A stretch of 13,762 nucleotides of DNA, from contig JAHHTO010000059.1 in the NCBI GenBank assembly GCA_020024595.1, positions 1 to 13,762 of the forward strand. The letters run 5' to 3'. This DNA comes from Schaedlerella sp. (GTDB lineage: Bacteria > Bacillota > Clostridia > Lachnospirales > Lachnospiraceae). A program made the position numbers and the translations under genes. How positions within the stretch are numbered: the stretch's first letter is position 1; each line of letters starts with the position of its first letter. The notes under the pieces were generated by a model that ran no database searches, had not been told where the DNA came from, and saw nothing but the letters and a program-made list of their open reading frames with translations. Below, piece after piece: positions 1 through 6,696 of this stretch.

Positions 1-134
1 ATATTATTGATCATGTTATCAAATTGAACATAATAATATGGCATTTTTTTCTTTTCTCTTTTTTTGATTAACCTCTGTACATCCTCCAATGCATTTTTCA
101 ACGAATCCAACTCTTCTCTCCTTATCTTTTTCAT
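1..134 (-). CDS. Start of an unrecognised protein, cut by the window edge
   Basis: An open frame of 44 codons begins with ATG at 134-132 and runs off the left edge without a stop. A GGAGG motif 8 bases upstream fits this start; an in-frame ATG five codons earlier lacks such a site, and a TAG closes the frame further up. The visible N-terminus (MKKIRREELDSLKNALEDVQ at first) is rich in Lys and Glu, looks helical or coiled-coil, and is followed by a basic run and then the segment PYYYVQFDNMINN. No signal peptide or membrane segment is seen. The codons look ordinary for the neighbours, so I take it as real. I do not recognise the family. It is divergent from dtd, with about 280 bases between the two starts. 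Confidence 0.55.
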   Translation of the reverse strand, partial: MKKIRREELDSLKNALEDVQRLIKKREKKKMPYYYVQFDNMINN

Positions 135-253
135 ACGCACTTCCTCCATACAGAATCCAGCTTTGGAAAACACCCTCTATCTACAGACTAGTGGATTCTT
201 TCATATTCCACAATCAATCTGCAACAAATCATTGCTTCATTTTCCGAAAATAA

Positions 254-283
254 ATTCTACATTATTAACAATCTTTATTACAA
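254..283 (-). promoter_or_regulatory. Possible promoter for the edge gene
   Basis: On the minus strand TTGTAA (283-278) and TAGAAT (259-254) are 18 bases apart, about 120 bases upstream of the ATG of the truncated gene. The match is moderate and the DNA around it is AT-rich, so this is only a candidate. Confidence 0.25.
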
Positions 284-288
284 TAAAA

Positions 289-317
289 TTGTCATAGAAA
301 AAAACGTATGATATAAT
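289..317 (+). promoter_or_regulatory. Sigma-A type promoter of dtd
   Basis: TTGTCA (289-294) and a perfect TATAAT (312-317) are separated by 17 bases, with TG at 309-310 giving an extended -10 element. Transcription should begin near 324, leaving a leader of about 95 bases before dtd. Confidence 0.75.
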
Positions 318-352
318 TTGAAAGGACAAAATCTTTTGTATAAAAAAGCGCA

Positions 353-386
353 TAAAAGAGTAATAATGCAGAAGATTATTCTTTTA
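353..386 (+). other. AT-rich hairpin in the dtd leader
   Basis: The arms 353-364 and 375-386 pair over 12 positions with one G-T wobble around a 10-base loop. It lies in the predicted dtd leader and ends 16 bases before the AAGGAGG site. It has no terminator-like T run. The role is unknown; it may affect mRNA stability or be incidental in AT-rich DNA. Confidence 0.4.
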
Positions 387-418
387 CTACATTCAAAAAT
401 TAAGGAGGCTATTTAACT

Positions 419-865
419 GTGAAATTTGTAATTCAGCGTGTCTCAGAGGCAAGTGTCTCTGTAGAGCATAAGATTATCGGAAAAATACAAAAAGGATACA
501 TGGTACTGATCGGCGTTGCCGAGGAAGACGATGAGGCAATTGCTGATAAAATGGTTCGCAAGATGACCGGTCTTCGTATTTTTGAAGATGAAAACGGAAA
601 AACAAATCTGTCCCTTGCAGATGTGAACGGAAGTCTGCTTCTCATTTCCCAATTTACCCTTTATGCTAACTGCAAAAAAGGAAATCGCCCAAGTTTTATC
701 GAAGCAGGTTCTCCTGATAAGGCAAACGCGCTATATGAATATATTATTGAAAAATGTAAAGAAACTGTTCCAAACGTCCAGAAAGGCTCTTTTGGTGCTG
801 ATATGAAAGTCAGTCTGACCAATGACGGACCTTTTACCATTGTTCTTGATTCCGAGCAGTTATGA
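419..865 (+). CDS. dtd: D-aminoacyl-tRNA deacylase
   Basis: Cytosolic proofreading enzyme that hydrolyses D-amino acids (classically D-Tyr) and mischarged Gly from tRNA, so they do not enter translation. The 148-residue length is typical of the DTD1 family. Both family signatures are visible: SQFTLY at residues 77-82, which carries the active-site Thr, and NDGPFT at 135-140, which holds the Gly-Pro chirality-selecting motif. The start is GTG at 419, chosen because TAAGGAGG lies at the right distance and the protein begins MKFVIQRV as usual for the family. It is transcribed alone from the promoter at 289-317. I see no intrinsic terminator directly after it, so some transcripts may run on into tRNA-Thr and end at 1060-1092. 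In many Firmicutes dtd follows relA; that neighbour is absent here. Confidence 0.95.
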   Translation: MKFVIQRVSEASVSVEHKIIGKIQKGYMVLIGVAEEDDEAIADKMVRKMTGLRIFEDENGKTNLSLADVNGSLLLISQFTLYANCKKGNRPSFIEAGSPDKANALYEYIIEKCKETVPNVQKGSFGADMKVSLTNDGPFTIVLDSEQL

Positions 866-908
866 TTACAGTTAAGTCGGGACATCGCAAAATATTTGCA
901 AAAAATCA

Positions 909-938
909 TTGACAATTCTATATATTCTATTGTATATT
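909..938 (+). promoter_or_regulatory. Promoter of tRNA-Thr
   Basis: A consensus TTGACA (909-914) and TATATT (933-938) are 18 bases apart. Transcription would start near 945, about 30 bases before the tRNA 5' end. Confidence 0.7.
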
Positions 939-976
939 AATGAAGATGCGTATATCTTTTATAAATACGTCAAGAT

Positions 977-1049
977 GCTGTTGTGGCTCAGTCGGTAGAG
1001 CGTCGCCTTGGTAAGGCGGAGGTCGGCGGTTCGATTCCGCTCAACAGCT
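977..1049 (+). tRNA. tRNA-Thr (anticodon GGT)
   Basis: A complete cloverleaf can be folded by eye. The acceptor stem GCTGTTG/CAACAGC pairs at all seven positions. The D stem is GCTC/GAGC. The anticodon stem TCGCC/GGCGG encloses the loop TTGGTAA with anticodon GGT at 1010-1012, reading ACC and ACT. The T stem GGCGG/CCGCT encloses TTCGATT. The discriminator is T (1049), and no CCA is encoded after it, so the end must be added enzymatically. It is a single-tRNA unit with its own promoter and terminator, convergent with sigH. Confidence 0.96.
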
Positions 1050-1059
1050 TCCCAATTAG

Positions 1060-1092
1060 AAATGACTGTCCGAATCCGGACAGTCATTTTTT
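1060..1092 (+). terminator. Intrinsic terminator after tRNA-Thr, between convergent genes
   Basis: A perfect 12-bp stem (1061-1072 with 1077-1088, extendable by one A-T pair) around the 4-base loop AATC is followed by a T run. It starts 10 bases past tRNA-Thr. Read on the minus strand, the same hairpin lies 12 bases beyond the sigH stop codon and is followed by TTTCTAAT. It may therefore also end the cysE-sigH operon, less efficiently. Confidence 0.85.
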
Positions 1093-1104
1093 AACCTTAT
1101 ATCG

Positions 1105-1716
1105 TTACAGTTTCAACATCTTCTCTGCTTTCCCACGAACTCTTTGCAATGCATTGTCAATCGCCTTTGGACTCTTTTCCAGAAGTTCTGCAATCTTCCG
1201 ATAATCTGTCCCCAACAGATGCAGATACAGCACATGATTTTCCAACGGACTTAATGATTCTTTCAATTCTTCAATAAAGGCCTCAGCGAACTCCTTCCCC
1301 ATATACATGGTTTCTGGATTATTTTCCACCCTTGATTCAATAGTATCGATCAATGGTGTCTTCCGTTCATCCCCATTTCCACTTTCCTCATACAAGGACA
1401 CATACGAATTTAAAGGCATATGTTTCTTTCGCTTTGAGCCTTCGATCGCCGAATACATTTGCCTTGAAACGCAAAGTTCTGCAAATCCGTAAAACCCTGC
1501 CCCCTGAGATGCGTCAAAACTACGCACCGCTTTCATAAGTCCAATCATACCCTCCTGGATTAAATCTTCATTTTCTCCACCCAGCAGATACATGGCACGT
1601 GCCTTCTTACGTACCATCGGTTTATATTTATTCATCAGATAATCCATGATTTCCGAATTGCCTTTTCGATATTCGGAAATCAAGTATTCATCCGCCATTG
1701 CATCATATTCCTGCAT
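1105..1716 (-). CDS. sigH: RNA polymerase sigma factor SigH (Spo0H type)
   Basis: Alternative sigma factor of the sigma-70 superfamily that directs transition-state and early sporulation transcription in Bacillus and Clostridia. With ATG at 1716 the protein has 203 residues. Region 2 covers about 25-95 and includes DLIQEGMIGLMKAVRSFD (51-68) and KKHMPLNSYVSL (98-109), very like B. subtilis SigH. Region 4 covers about 155-200 with the helix-turn-helix DYRKIAELLEKSPKAIDNAL. No region 3 is evident, as is usual for SigH. ATG 1716 sits 7 bases after AGAGGA and shares one base with the rlmB stop (TGATG). GTG at 1719 is an alternative but is only 4 bases from that site. Last gene of the T-box operon; the gene order matches the Bacillus sigH locus except that yacP is missing. 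An extra promoter inside rlmB cannot be ruled out. Confidence 0.92.
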   Translation of the reverse strand: MQEYDAMADEYLISEYRKGNSEIMDYLMNKYKPMVRKKARAMYLLGGENEDLIQEGMIGLMKAVRSFDASQGAGFYGFAELCVSRQMYSAIEGSKRKKHMPLNSYVSLYEESGNGDERKTPLIDTIESRVENNPETMYMGKEFAEAFIEELKESLSPLENHVLYLHLLGTDYRKIAELLEKSPKAIDNALQRVRGKAEKMLKL

Positions 1717-2534
1717 CACATCATCCTCTGTCGCACAATCTCATATGCCAGAACACCTGCTGCAACAGATGCATTTAGAGAATCAATCTCTCCCTTCACA
1801 GGAATCCCTGCAATAAAGTCACACTTTTCTTTCACAAGTCTTCCCACACCTTCCCCTTCGTTCCCGATAACGAGTCCAATAGGACCAGTCAGATTCATAC
1901 CATACATAGATTCCCCATCCATATCCGCACAGACAAACCAAATTCCCCGCTCTTTCAACTCATCCATTGTCTTTGCCAAATTGGTTACTTTTGCAACCGG
2001 CGTGTAATTGAGTGCTCCTGCAGAAGTCTTTGCAACCGTGGCTGTTAGTCCGACCGCCCGACGTTTTGGAATGATCACTCCATGTGCTCCTGCAAGATTG
2101 GCAGTACGGATGATCGCCCCAAGATTATGCGGATCTTCAATATTATCCAAAAGTAAAATAAAAGGATCTTCACCTCGTGTTTCTGCAAGTTTGAACATAT
2201 CGTCAATCTCTGCATATTCATAAGCTGCAGCATATGCAATTACTCCCTGATGCTTTCCGGTAGGGGAAATCTGGTTCAGACGATCTTTTCCTACAAAATT
2301 TAAAATCGTATCATGTTTTTTCGCTTCCCGTACAATTGTACGAACCGGCCCATCCTGACATCCATCCAACACGAACACCTTATCGATTGGCTTTCCGGAA
2401 CGAAATGCTTCCAGTACTGCATTTCTTCCCTCGATTACAAGAGTATGACTTCGTTCATCAACTTCTTCCCTCTCCTCGGTATATCTCACATTCTCTTCTC
2501 TTTGATTCTTCTCATCCCATCTGTTTCTGCTCAT
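1716..2534 (-). CDS. rlmB: TrmH-family 23S rRNA 2'-O-methyltransferase (RlmB type)
   Basis: SpoU/TrmH-type SPOUT methyltransferase that transfers a methyl group from S-adenosylmethionine to a ribose 2'-OH, by homology G2251 of 23S rRNA (YacO in B. subtilis). The protein has 272 residues. A charged N-terminal extension (1-30) precedes the RNA-binding domain (about 32-102). The catalytic knotted domain follows with all three motifs: NIEDPHNLGAIIRTA (131-145), GLVIGNEGEGV (220-230) and SLNASVAAGVL (252-262). The ATG at 2534 follows GAGGAG and lies inside the end of mrnC (23-base overlap), so translation is probably coupled. The substrate nucleotide cannot be fixed from sequence, and a tRNA target is possible in this family. 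Confidence 0.9.
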   Translation of the reverse strand: MSRNRWDEKNQREENVRYTEEREEVDERSHTLVIEGRNAVLEAFRSGKPIDKVFVLDGCQDGPVRTIVREAKKHDTILNFVGKDRLNQISPTGKHQGVIAYAAAYEYAEIDDMFKLAETRGEDPFILLLDNIEDPHNLGAIIRTANLAGAHGVIIPKRRAVGLTATVAKTSAGALNYTPVAKVTNLAKTMDELKERGIWFVCADMDGESMYGMNLTGPIGLVIGNEGEGVGRLVKEKCDFIAGIPVKGEIDSLNASVAAGVLAYEIVRQRMM

Positions 2535-2985
2535 CTGTGTTCTCCTCGTCTTTCAGATTCTTCAGTCCGATTTTGATTAACTCCATCAATCTGTCATATT
2601 CTTTCCTCAAATATAGAAATCCAATCAAAGCCTCGAATCCGGTGGCACGCCGATAATCGGTGATCGACTGGTTCTTCGCCGGTGATACTGACTTGGCATT
2701 GCGTCCTCTTCTGTAAATGGCATGTTCCTCCTTGGTCAAACAAGGCTGCATAGCACGCATCATTTTAGACTGAGACGATGCCTGCACATATCGACTTGTC
2801 TCTTCATGTAATTTGTGTACCTGCGTATTTCCTCTGCTAATGACCTTACTCTTGATCACCAAATCATACACACAATCTCCGATATATGCCAGAACAAGAG
2901 GTGAATAGCTGTTTACATCCACCTCCTGCAATTGAAGTGTGCTTGCTATATAATCATGAAAATCCCGTGTTATGCTCTTTTCCAT
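2512..2985 (-). CDS. mrnC: Mini-ribonuclease 3
   Basis: Mini-III is an RNase III-like enzyme lacking the double-stranded RNA-binding domain; in B. subtilis it matures 23S rRNA ends. The 157-residue protein is one RNase III fold. Signatures are SPLVLAYIGDCVYDLVIK (28-45), with catalytic Asp37, and ATGFEALIGFLYL (114-126), with catalytic Glu118. The region with YRRGRNAKS is the usual RNA-contacting surface. ATG at 2985 follows AAGGAG by 4 bases and overlaps the end of cysS by 16 bases, so it is read within the same operon. Its C-terminal tail (DEENTDEQKQMG) is acidic and overlaps the rlmB start. Confidence 0.93.
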   Translation of the reverse strand: MEKSITRDFHDYIASTLQLQEVDVNSYSPLVLAYIGDCVYDLVIKSKVISRGNTQVHKLHEETSRYVQASSQSKMMRAMQPCLTKEEHAIYRRGRNAKSVSPAKNQSITDYRRATGFEALIGFLYLRKEYDRLMELIKIGLKNLKDEENTDEQKQMG

Positions 2986-4376
2986 TTTACTCCTTCTCGT
3001 GTATCTTCCAAAACAATTCCCTTTGCCAGAAGTTCCTCACGAATCTCATCTGCTCTTGCAAAATTACGTTCTTTTCTTGCTGCCTGTCTCTCTTGAATCA
3101 AAGCTTCAATATCTGCATCTAGCAGCTCCTCTTTTTTCTCTATGATGATCCCAAGTACATCTGCCAATTTCACGATTAAATCCAACAATCCATTTAGATA
3201 TGCACAAGAGCTCTCTCCATCCGCTGTTGTATTCGCATATTTTACCAATTCAAAAATAGCCGAAATGGCATCTGCTGTATTGAAATCGTCATCCATCGCC
3301 TTTTCAAAACTGCCTACAAACTCCTGTGCCTTGCTCATCTTCTCCTGCTCTGCCTCTGTCAGTTCCTCCACCTTTGCATTGTCCAGAAGAAAACGAAGAT
3401 TATCTGCCGCAGTCTTAATTCTGTCCAGACCGTTCTTTGCTGCTTCCATTAGTTCTGCGCTAAAATTCAGTGGACTTCTGTAATGTGCGCTGAGCATAAA
3501 GAAACGCAGTACCTGTAAATCATATTTCTCACTGATTTCTCTTACGGTAAAGAAATTTCCAAGAGATTTGGACATCTTACGATTATCAATATTCAAAAAT
3601 CCATTATGAAGCCAGTATTTGGCAAATTCTTTTCCGTTTGCAGCTTCACTTTGTGCAATTTCATTTTCATGGTGAGGGAAAATCAAGTCTTCTCCTCCTG
3701 CATGAATATCTATCTGTTCACCAAGATACTTCTTGGACATCTCAGAACACTCAATATGCCATCCTGGACGACCGTCCCCCCATGGAGATTCCCATGATGG
3801 CTCGCCTTCTTTCTTTGGCTTCCATAGCACGAAATCCAACGGATCTTCTTTCTCATCTTCACCGCTTACTAACAAAGAACGATTGCCAGAACGTAGATCA
3901 TCCAGATTCTTGTGGGACAACTTTCCGTAATCCTCGAACCGGCGTGTACGGAAATATACTGTACCATTCTTTGCATAGGCATATCCTTTATCAATCAAAT
4001 TCTGGATCAATGCAATCATGCCACTGATTTCTTCCGTAGCCAGAGGATGCTTTGTAGCCGGCTTAACATTCATATCTTCCATATCTTTTTTGCTCTCTTC
4101 TATATAACGTTTGGAAATCTCATCCGCCGTTACGCCCTCTTCATTTGCCTTTTTTATGATTTTATCGTCCACGTCCGTAAAATTTGATACAAAGTTCACA
4201 TCATATCCTTTGTATTCAAAATATCTTCTTACAGTGTCAAACACCATCATAGGTCTGGCATTTCCTATATGAATGAAATTGTACACGGTTGGTCCGCATA
4301 CATACATCTTTACCTTTCCCTCTTCCAATGGGACAAATTCTTCTTTTGTTTTTGACATCGTATTATATAATTTCAT
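2970..4376 (-). CDS. cysS: Cysteinyl-tRNA synthetase
   Basis: Class I aminoacyl-tRNA synthetase that charges tRNA-Cys in the cytosol. The chosen ATG (4376) gives 468 residues beginning MKLYNTMSKTKEEF, the usual CysRS start, and is preceded by GAGGAG with 5-base spacing; the frame is open 12 codons further but that extension overlaps cysE. Seen in order: zinc ligand Cys27 in MYVCGPTVYN, the HIGH-type motif HIGN (36-39), zinc ligands Cys210, His235 and Glu239 in WHIECSEMS and FPHHENEIAQSEA, and KMSKS at 267-271. A helical anticodon-binding region forms the C-terminus. It starts 13 bases after cysE and shares the T-box leader, so it is controlled by the charging state of its own product tRNA. 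Confidence 0.97.
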   Translation of the reverse strand: MKLYNTMSKTKEEFVPLEEGKVKMYVCGPTVYNFIHIGNARPMMVFDTVRRYFEYKGYDVNFVSNFTDVDDKIIKKANEEGVTADEISKRYIEESKKDMEDMNVKPATKHPLATEEISGMIALIQNLIDKGYAYAKNGTVYFRTRRFEDYGKLSHKNLDDLRSGNRSLLVSGEDEKEDPLDFVLWKPKKEGEPSWESPWGDGRPGWHIECSEMSKKYLGEQIDIHAGGEDLIFPHHENEIAQSEAANGKEFAKYWLHNGFLNIDNRKMSKSLGNFFTVREISEKYDLQVLRFFMLSAHYRSPLNFSAELMEAAKNGLDRIKTAADNLRFLLDNAKVEELTEAEQEKMSKAQEFVGSFEKAMDDDFNTADAISAIFELVKYANTTADGESSCAYLNGLLDLIVKLADVLGIIIEKKEELLDADIEALIQERQAARKERNFARADEIREELLAKGIVLEDTREGVKWKRA

Positions 4377-4389
4377 AGTATCTCCTCTC

Positions 4390-5094
4390 TTACTTATATT
4401 CTCTCTCTTCACGTGTGCACCTTGCTTCTTTGCAGGACATGCATTTCAGCCGGCTTTCCATTTCCAGCAGCTGTTCATGCAGCTGGAAGTTTGCAATCTG
4501 CAGTTCCTTAATATCATTCAGCATCGGATCCGGCAGATGTACCTGATCCAGATCGGCGCGAGGAATTTTCTTATCATCCCTCCGGACAATTCGTCCTGGC
4601 ACACCAACAACCGTACAATTTGGGGGAACCTCTTCCAAAACCACCGAACCTGCTCCGATCTTAGAATTCTCCCCAATGGTGAAAGATCCAAGAATCTTCG
4701 CACCTGCACTAACCATGACATTGTCTTTCAAAGTCGGATGACGCTTTCCCTTCTCTTTTCCAGTTCCGCCCAACGTAACTCCTTGATACAAGGTAATATT
4801 GTCTCCTAGAATCGCTGTCTCTCCAATAATTACACCACTTCCATGATCGATAAACAATCCTTTCCCGATGGTTGCTCCTGGATGTATCTCGATTCCCGTC
4901 TTGCGGACCGCCTTCTGTGAAATCCATCTTGCCAAAAAATATCGCTTTTTCAAGTATAGCATATGCGCAATCCGGTAACTTAAAATCACCTTAAAGCTAG
5001 GATACAGTAAAACTTCCCAATTTGACTTGATTGCCGGATCTCGCTCTCGGACAACCTGGATTTCTTCTTTGATATAAGATATCATACCCATCAT
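4390..5094 (-). CDS. cysE: Serine O-acetyltransferase
   Basis: Makes O-acetylserine from serine and acetyl-CoA, the first step of cysteine synthesis. The 234-residue protein has a short N-terminal helical part and a left-handed beta-helix of hexapeptide repeats (about 66-170). Catalytic His84 sits in FIDHGSGVIIGE and His119 in GKRHPTL; the family motif QGVTLGGTGK is at 104-113. After the beta-helix a linker (DQVHLPDP, 183-190) leads to a likely coiled-coil helix (192-216) and a tail with Cys218, Cys221 and Cys226. The start at 5094 (or the ATG directly after it at 5091) follows GGGAG. First gene of the T-box operon. Confidence 0.94.
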   Translation of the reverse strand: MMGMISYIKEEIQVVRERDPAIKSNWEVLLYPSFKVILSYRIAHMLYLKKRYFLARWISQKAVRKTGIEIHPGATIGKGLFIDHGSGVIIGETAILGDNITLYQGVTLGGTGKEKGKRHPTLKDNVMVSAGAKILGSFTIGENSKIGAGSVVLEEVPPNCTVVGVPGRIVRRDDKKIPRADLDQVHLPDPMLNDIKELQIANFQLHEQLLEMESRLKCMSCKEARCTREEREYK

Positions 5095-5134
5095 TCTCTC
5101 TCCCGCTTAATATAAAAGTTTCTTCCTGGCAAAT

Positions 5135-5165
5135 AAAAAACTCCGCCTCAAACAAGAGACGAAGT
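5135..5165 (-). terminator. Terminator arm of the T-box
   Basis: The arms ACTTCGTCTC (5165-5156) and GAGGCGGAGT (5149-5140) form a 10-bp stem with two G-T wobbles, a 6-base loop and a run of six T. In the T-box mechanism this hairpin ends transcription when tRNA-Cys is charged. Confidence 0.88.
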
Positions 5166-5401
5166 CAATCCGTGGTTCCACTCTAATCCAGAAGAAGACT
5201 CTTTTCAAAAACCCCCTCTGCTCATAACGTATAACGTCCGTTACCCGTATTCTGCTACTTCATACATACTGGTTCACAGAATCAGCTCCCGAATGCACTT
5301 CACAACCACTTCACTTAAGACTGCTTGCAGCCGGTGACAGTCTCTCTCTGGCAGTTTCTGTTGCTGCTACTCTTTTCGTTCTTTGCTTTTTACAATAATC
5401 T
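5135..5401 (-). ncRNA. T-box riboswitch leader, predicted cysteine specific
   Basis: This leader binds uncharged tRNA and then favours an antiterminator, switching on the genes below. Seen on the minus strand: AGAGTA (5373-5368) of the Stem I specifier region; an apical segment with GCTGCAA (5331-5325), fitting the GNUGNNA loop consensus; a candidate specifier TGC (5297-5295) followed by A; and the T-box AGAGTGGAACCACG (5184-5171). The antiterminator bulge reads TGGA, whose last base needs discriminator U, as in tRNA-Cys. A terminator hairpin follows at 5165-5135. The specifier, discriminator match and downstream cysE-cysS all point to Cys. The exact Stem I/II/III pairing was not folded. Confidence 0.9.
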
Positions 5402-5407
5402 AGATAT

Positions 5408-5436
5408 ATATTATGCAAAAAAATATATTTTGTCAA
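5408..5436 (-). promoter_or_regulatory. Promoter of the T-box / cysE-sigH operon
   Basis: A consensus TTGACA (5436-5431) and TAATAT (5413-5408) are spaced by 17 bases. Transcription should start near 5401, immediately before the T-box. No terminator separates it from the acetyltransferase gene that ends at 5462, so read-through from upstream is possible. Confidence 0.85.
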
Positions 5437-5461
5437 CCTATTTTAGACAATCACACAGCAC

Positions 5462-6676
5462 CTACACAATCTCATTCAGAAATATTTGCTGTAGAGGTTG
5501 TATTTTTTTTAGTTCTCCTTTTAGATGCTCTGTCAAGAACACATCCGGTTCTTCCACAATTTCTTCCACACTTTTATAACCGAACAACAGGCTGGTCAAA
5601 GCTGCAATTGACAAGACCCCTTCCGAATCCTCTGTTTCCCGAACTAGAATCTTACCACATCCATCATTTAGCACTTTGTTTTGCGCACCTGATTCACTTT
5701 GCAGCTTCCATATCCGGCTATTCTGCGGCAAAATTGAATCCAGAACTGCAAATGAGCAATTTATCTGTTCTCTGTCACAAGTTTTTAGCAGCCTCAACAA
5801 ACTTTCCAGATGAATAATACGAAACATCACCATTGGTTTCTTTGTTTCTTCCTTTAAAAACTGCTGAACACCACTGTCGCAATCTATTCCGGCATAAACA
5901 AAAGTTTCGGTCTGATTACGCTCTACACACAACTGTCGAACGGCATCCCAGAACTCCTGCTCATTCTCTTTTAGATAAAACGGCTCTCGAATCTCCAGTC
6001 CTTCTTCATCTCCATATAGAAAAGCACCAACCAGCTTGCCTTCCTTTTTCAAAAGTCGAATTCCGCCATTTTCACTCTGCTGCTCAAATAACATGGTCCG
6101 ATAATAGTTTTCATCCCGCACAGCATATATCTGAAACTGTTCTGCAAAATAGACGTTAAAAAAATCTGCAAGCGCTGCACCATCTCCAATCCCAGCATCT
6201 GATACAACAACTTCACCATGATTCTCTTCTGGAACACTTCTCATCGATTGATCCCTTTTCGTTCCCAATATATATTTCTGTATTTTCTGCTTATATACAA
6301 ACCGAAAATCATACGGTGTATAAATCGCTTCTGCAGCCGGCATCAGGAAGGTAAACGGTTCTTTGCAAGTATACATATCCTGCATGGATTTTCGAAGTAA
6401 AGCACCCATATATCCTCGTTTTCGATATTCTTCTTCTGTTGCCACCCCAACAATATAATGTCCGATAAATTGCTCTGTCCCAACCTGCATAGTATAAGGA
6501 TTTAACTGTAACATCGAGCGGATTGCACCCTCTTCTTCTATTACATAAATAACATTGTCACGTGTTTTAAAATAATAATAGTAATCCAGAAACGCTCTTG
6601 TATCTTCCGCAAACACCTGCTCCCAGAGCCGACGACTCTGTCTGTGTTCACTGATGTCTAACTTTCGAACTTCCAT
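5462..6676 (-). CDS. Eis-like GNAT family N-acetyltransferase
   Basis: Predicted cytosolic acetyl-CoA-dependent N-acetyltransferase of 404 residues; substrate unknown. The N-terminal GNAT domain (about 1-140) carries the acetyl-CoA-binding motif in VGVATEEEYRKRGYMGALL (76-94), with the RKRGYMG loop. A second, degenerate GNAT-like part follows (about 160-280), and the C-terminal 100 residues look like the SCP2-type sterol-carrier fold. This three-part layout is that of the Eis family (Acetyltransf_9 plus SCP2_2). The start at 6676 (MEVRKLDISE) has GAGGG 7 bases upstream; an in-frame ATG at 6694, only 2 bases after the ispF stop, has no good site. Third gene of the unknown-ispF operon. Eis in mycobacteria acetylates aminoglycosides, but nothing here shows that activity. 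Confidence 0.82.
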   Translation of the reverse strand: MEVRKLDISEHRQSRRLWEQVFAEDTRAFLDYYYYFKTRDNVIYVIEEEGAIRSMLQLNPYTMQVGTEQFIGHYIVGVATEEEYRKRGYMGALLRKSMQDMYTCKEPFTFLMPAAEAIYTPYDFRFVYKQKIQKYILGTKRDQSMRSVPEENHGEVVVSDAGIGDGAALADFFNVYFAEQFQIYAVRDENYYRTMLFEQQSENGGIRLLKKEGKLVGAFLYGDEEGLEIREPFYLKENEQEFWDAVRQLCVERNQTETFVYAGIDCDSGVQQFLKEETKKPMVMFRIIHLESLLRLLKTCDREQINCSFAVLDSILPQNSRIWKLQSESGAQNKVLNDGCGKILVRETEDSEGVLSIAALTSLLFGYKSVEEIVEEPDVFLTEHLKGELKKIQPLQQIFLNEIV

Positions 6677-6696
6677 CTGCAATCCCTCTTTCATTT

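Noticed and set aside
64..297. Plus-strand open frame of 77 codons upstream of dtd
   Set aside because: No ribosome site, low-complexity composition, and it is antisense to a better-supported minus-strand gene start at 134.
890..905. Hairpin GCAAA/TTTGC after dtd as a terminator
   Set aside because: Only a 5-bp weak stem followed by A residues on the coding strand, not T.
983..1204. Plus-strand open frame of 73 codons starting MAQSVERRLGKAEVGG
   Set aside because: Its first part is the translation of tRNA-Thr, a well-known false gene pattern, and the rest crosses the terminator and antisense sigH.
4273..4809. Plus-strand open frame of 178 codons
   Set aside because: Lies opposite cysE and cysS, whose motifs are intact; no ribosome site or recognisable domain.
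5296..5298. GTG (Val) as the T-box specifier
   Set aside because: It would be followed by C instead of a purine, the antiterminator base does not match tRNA-Val A73, and the operon makes Cys products.
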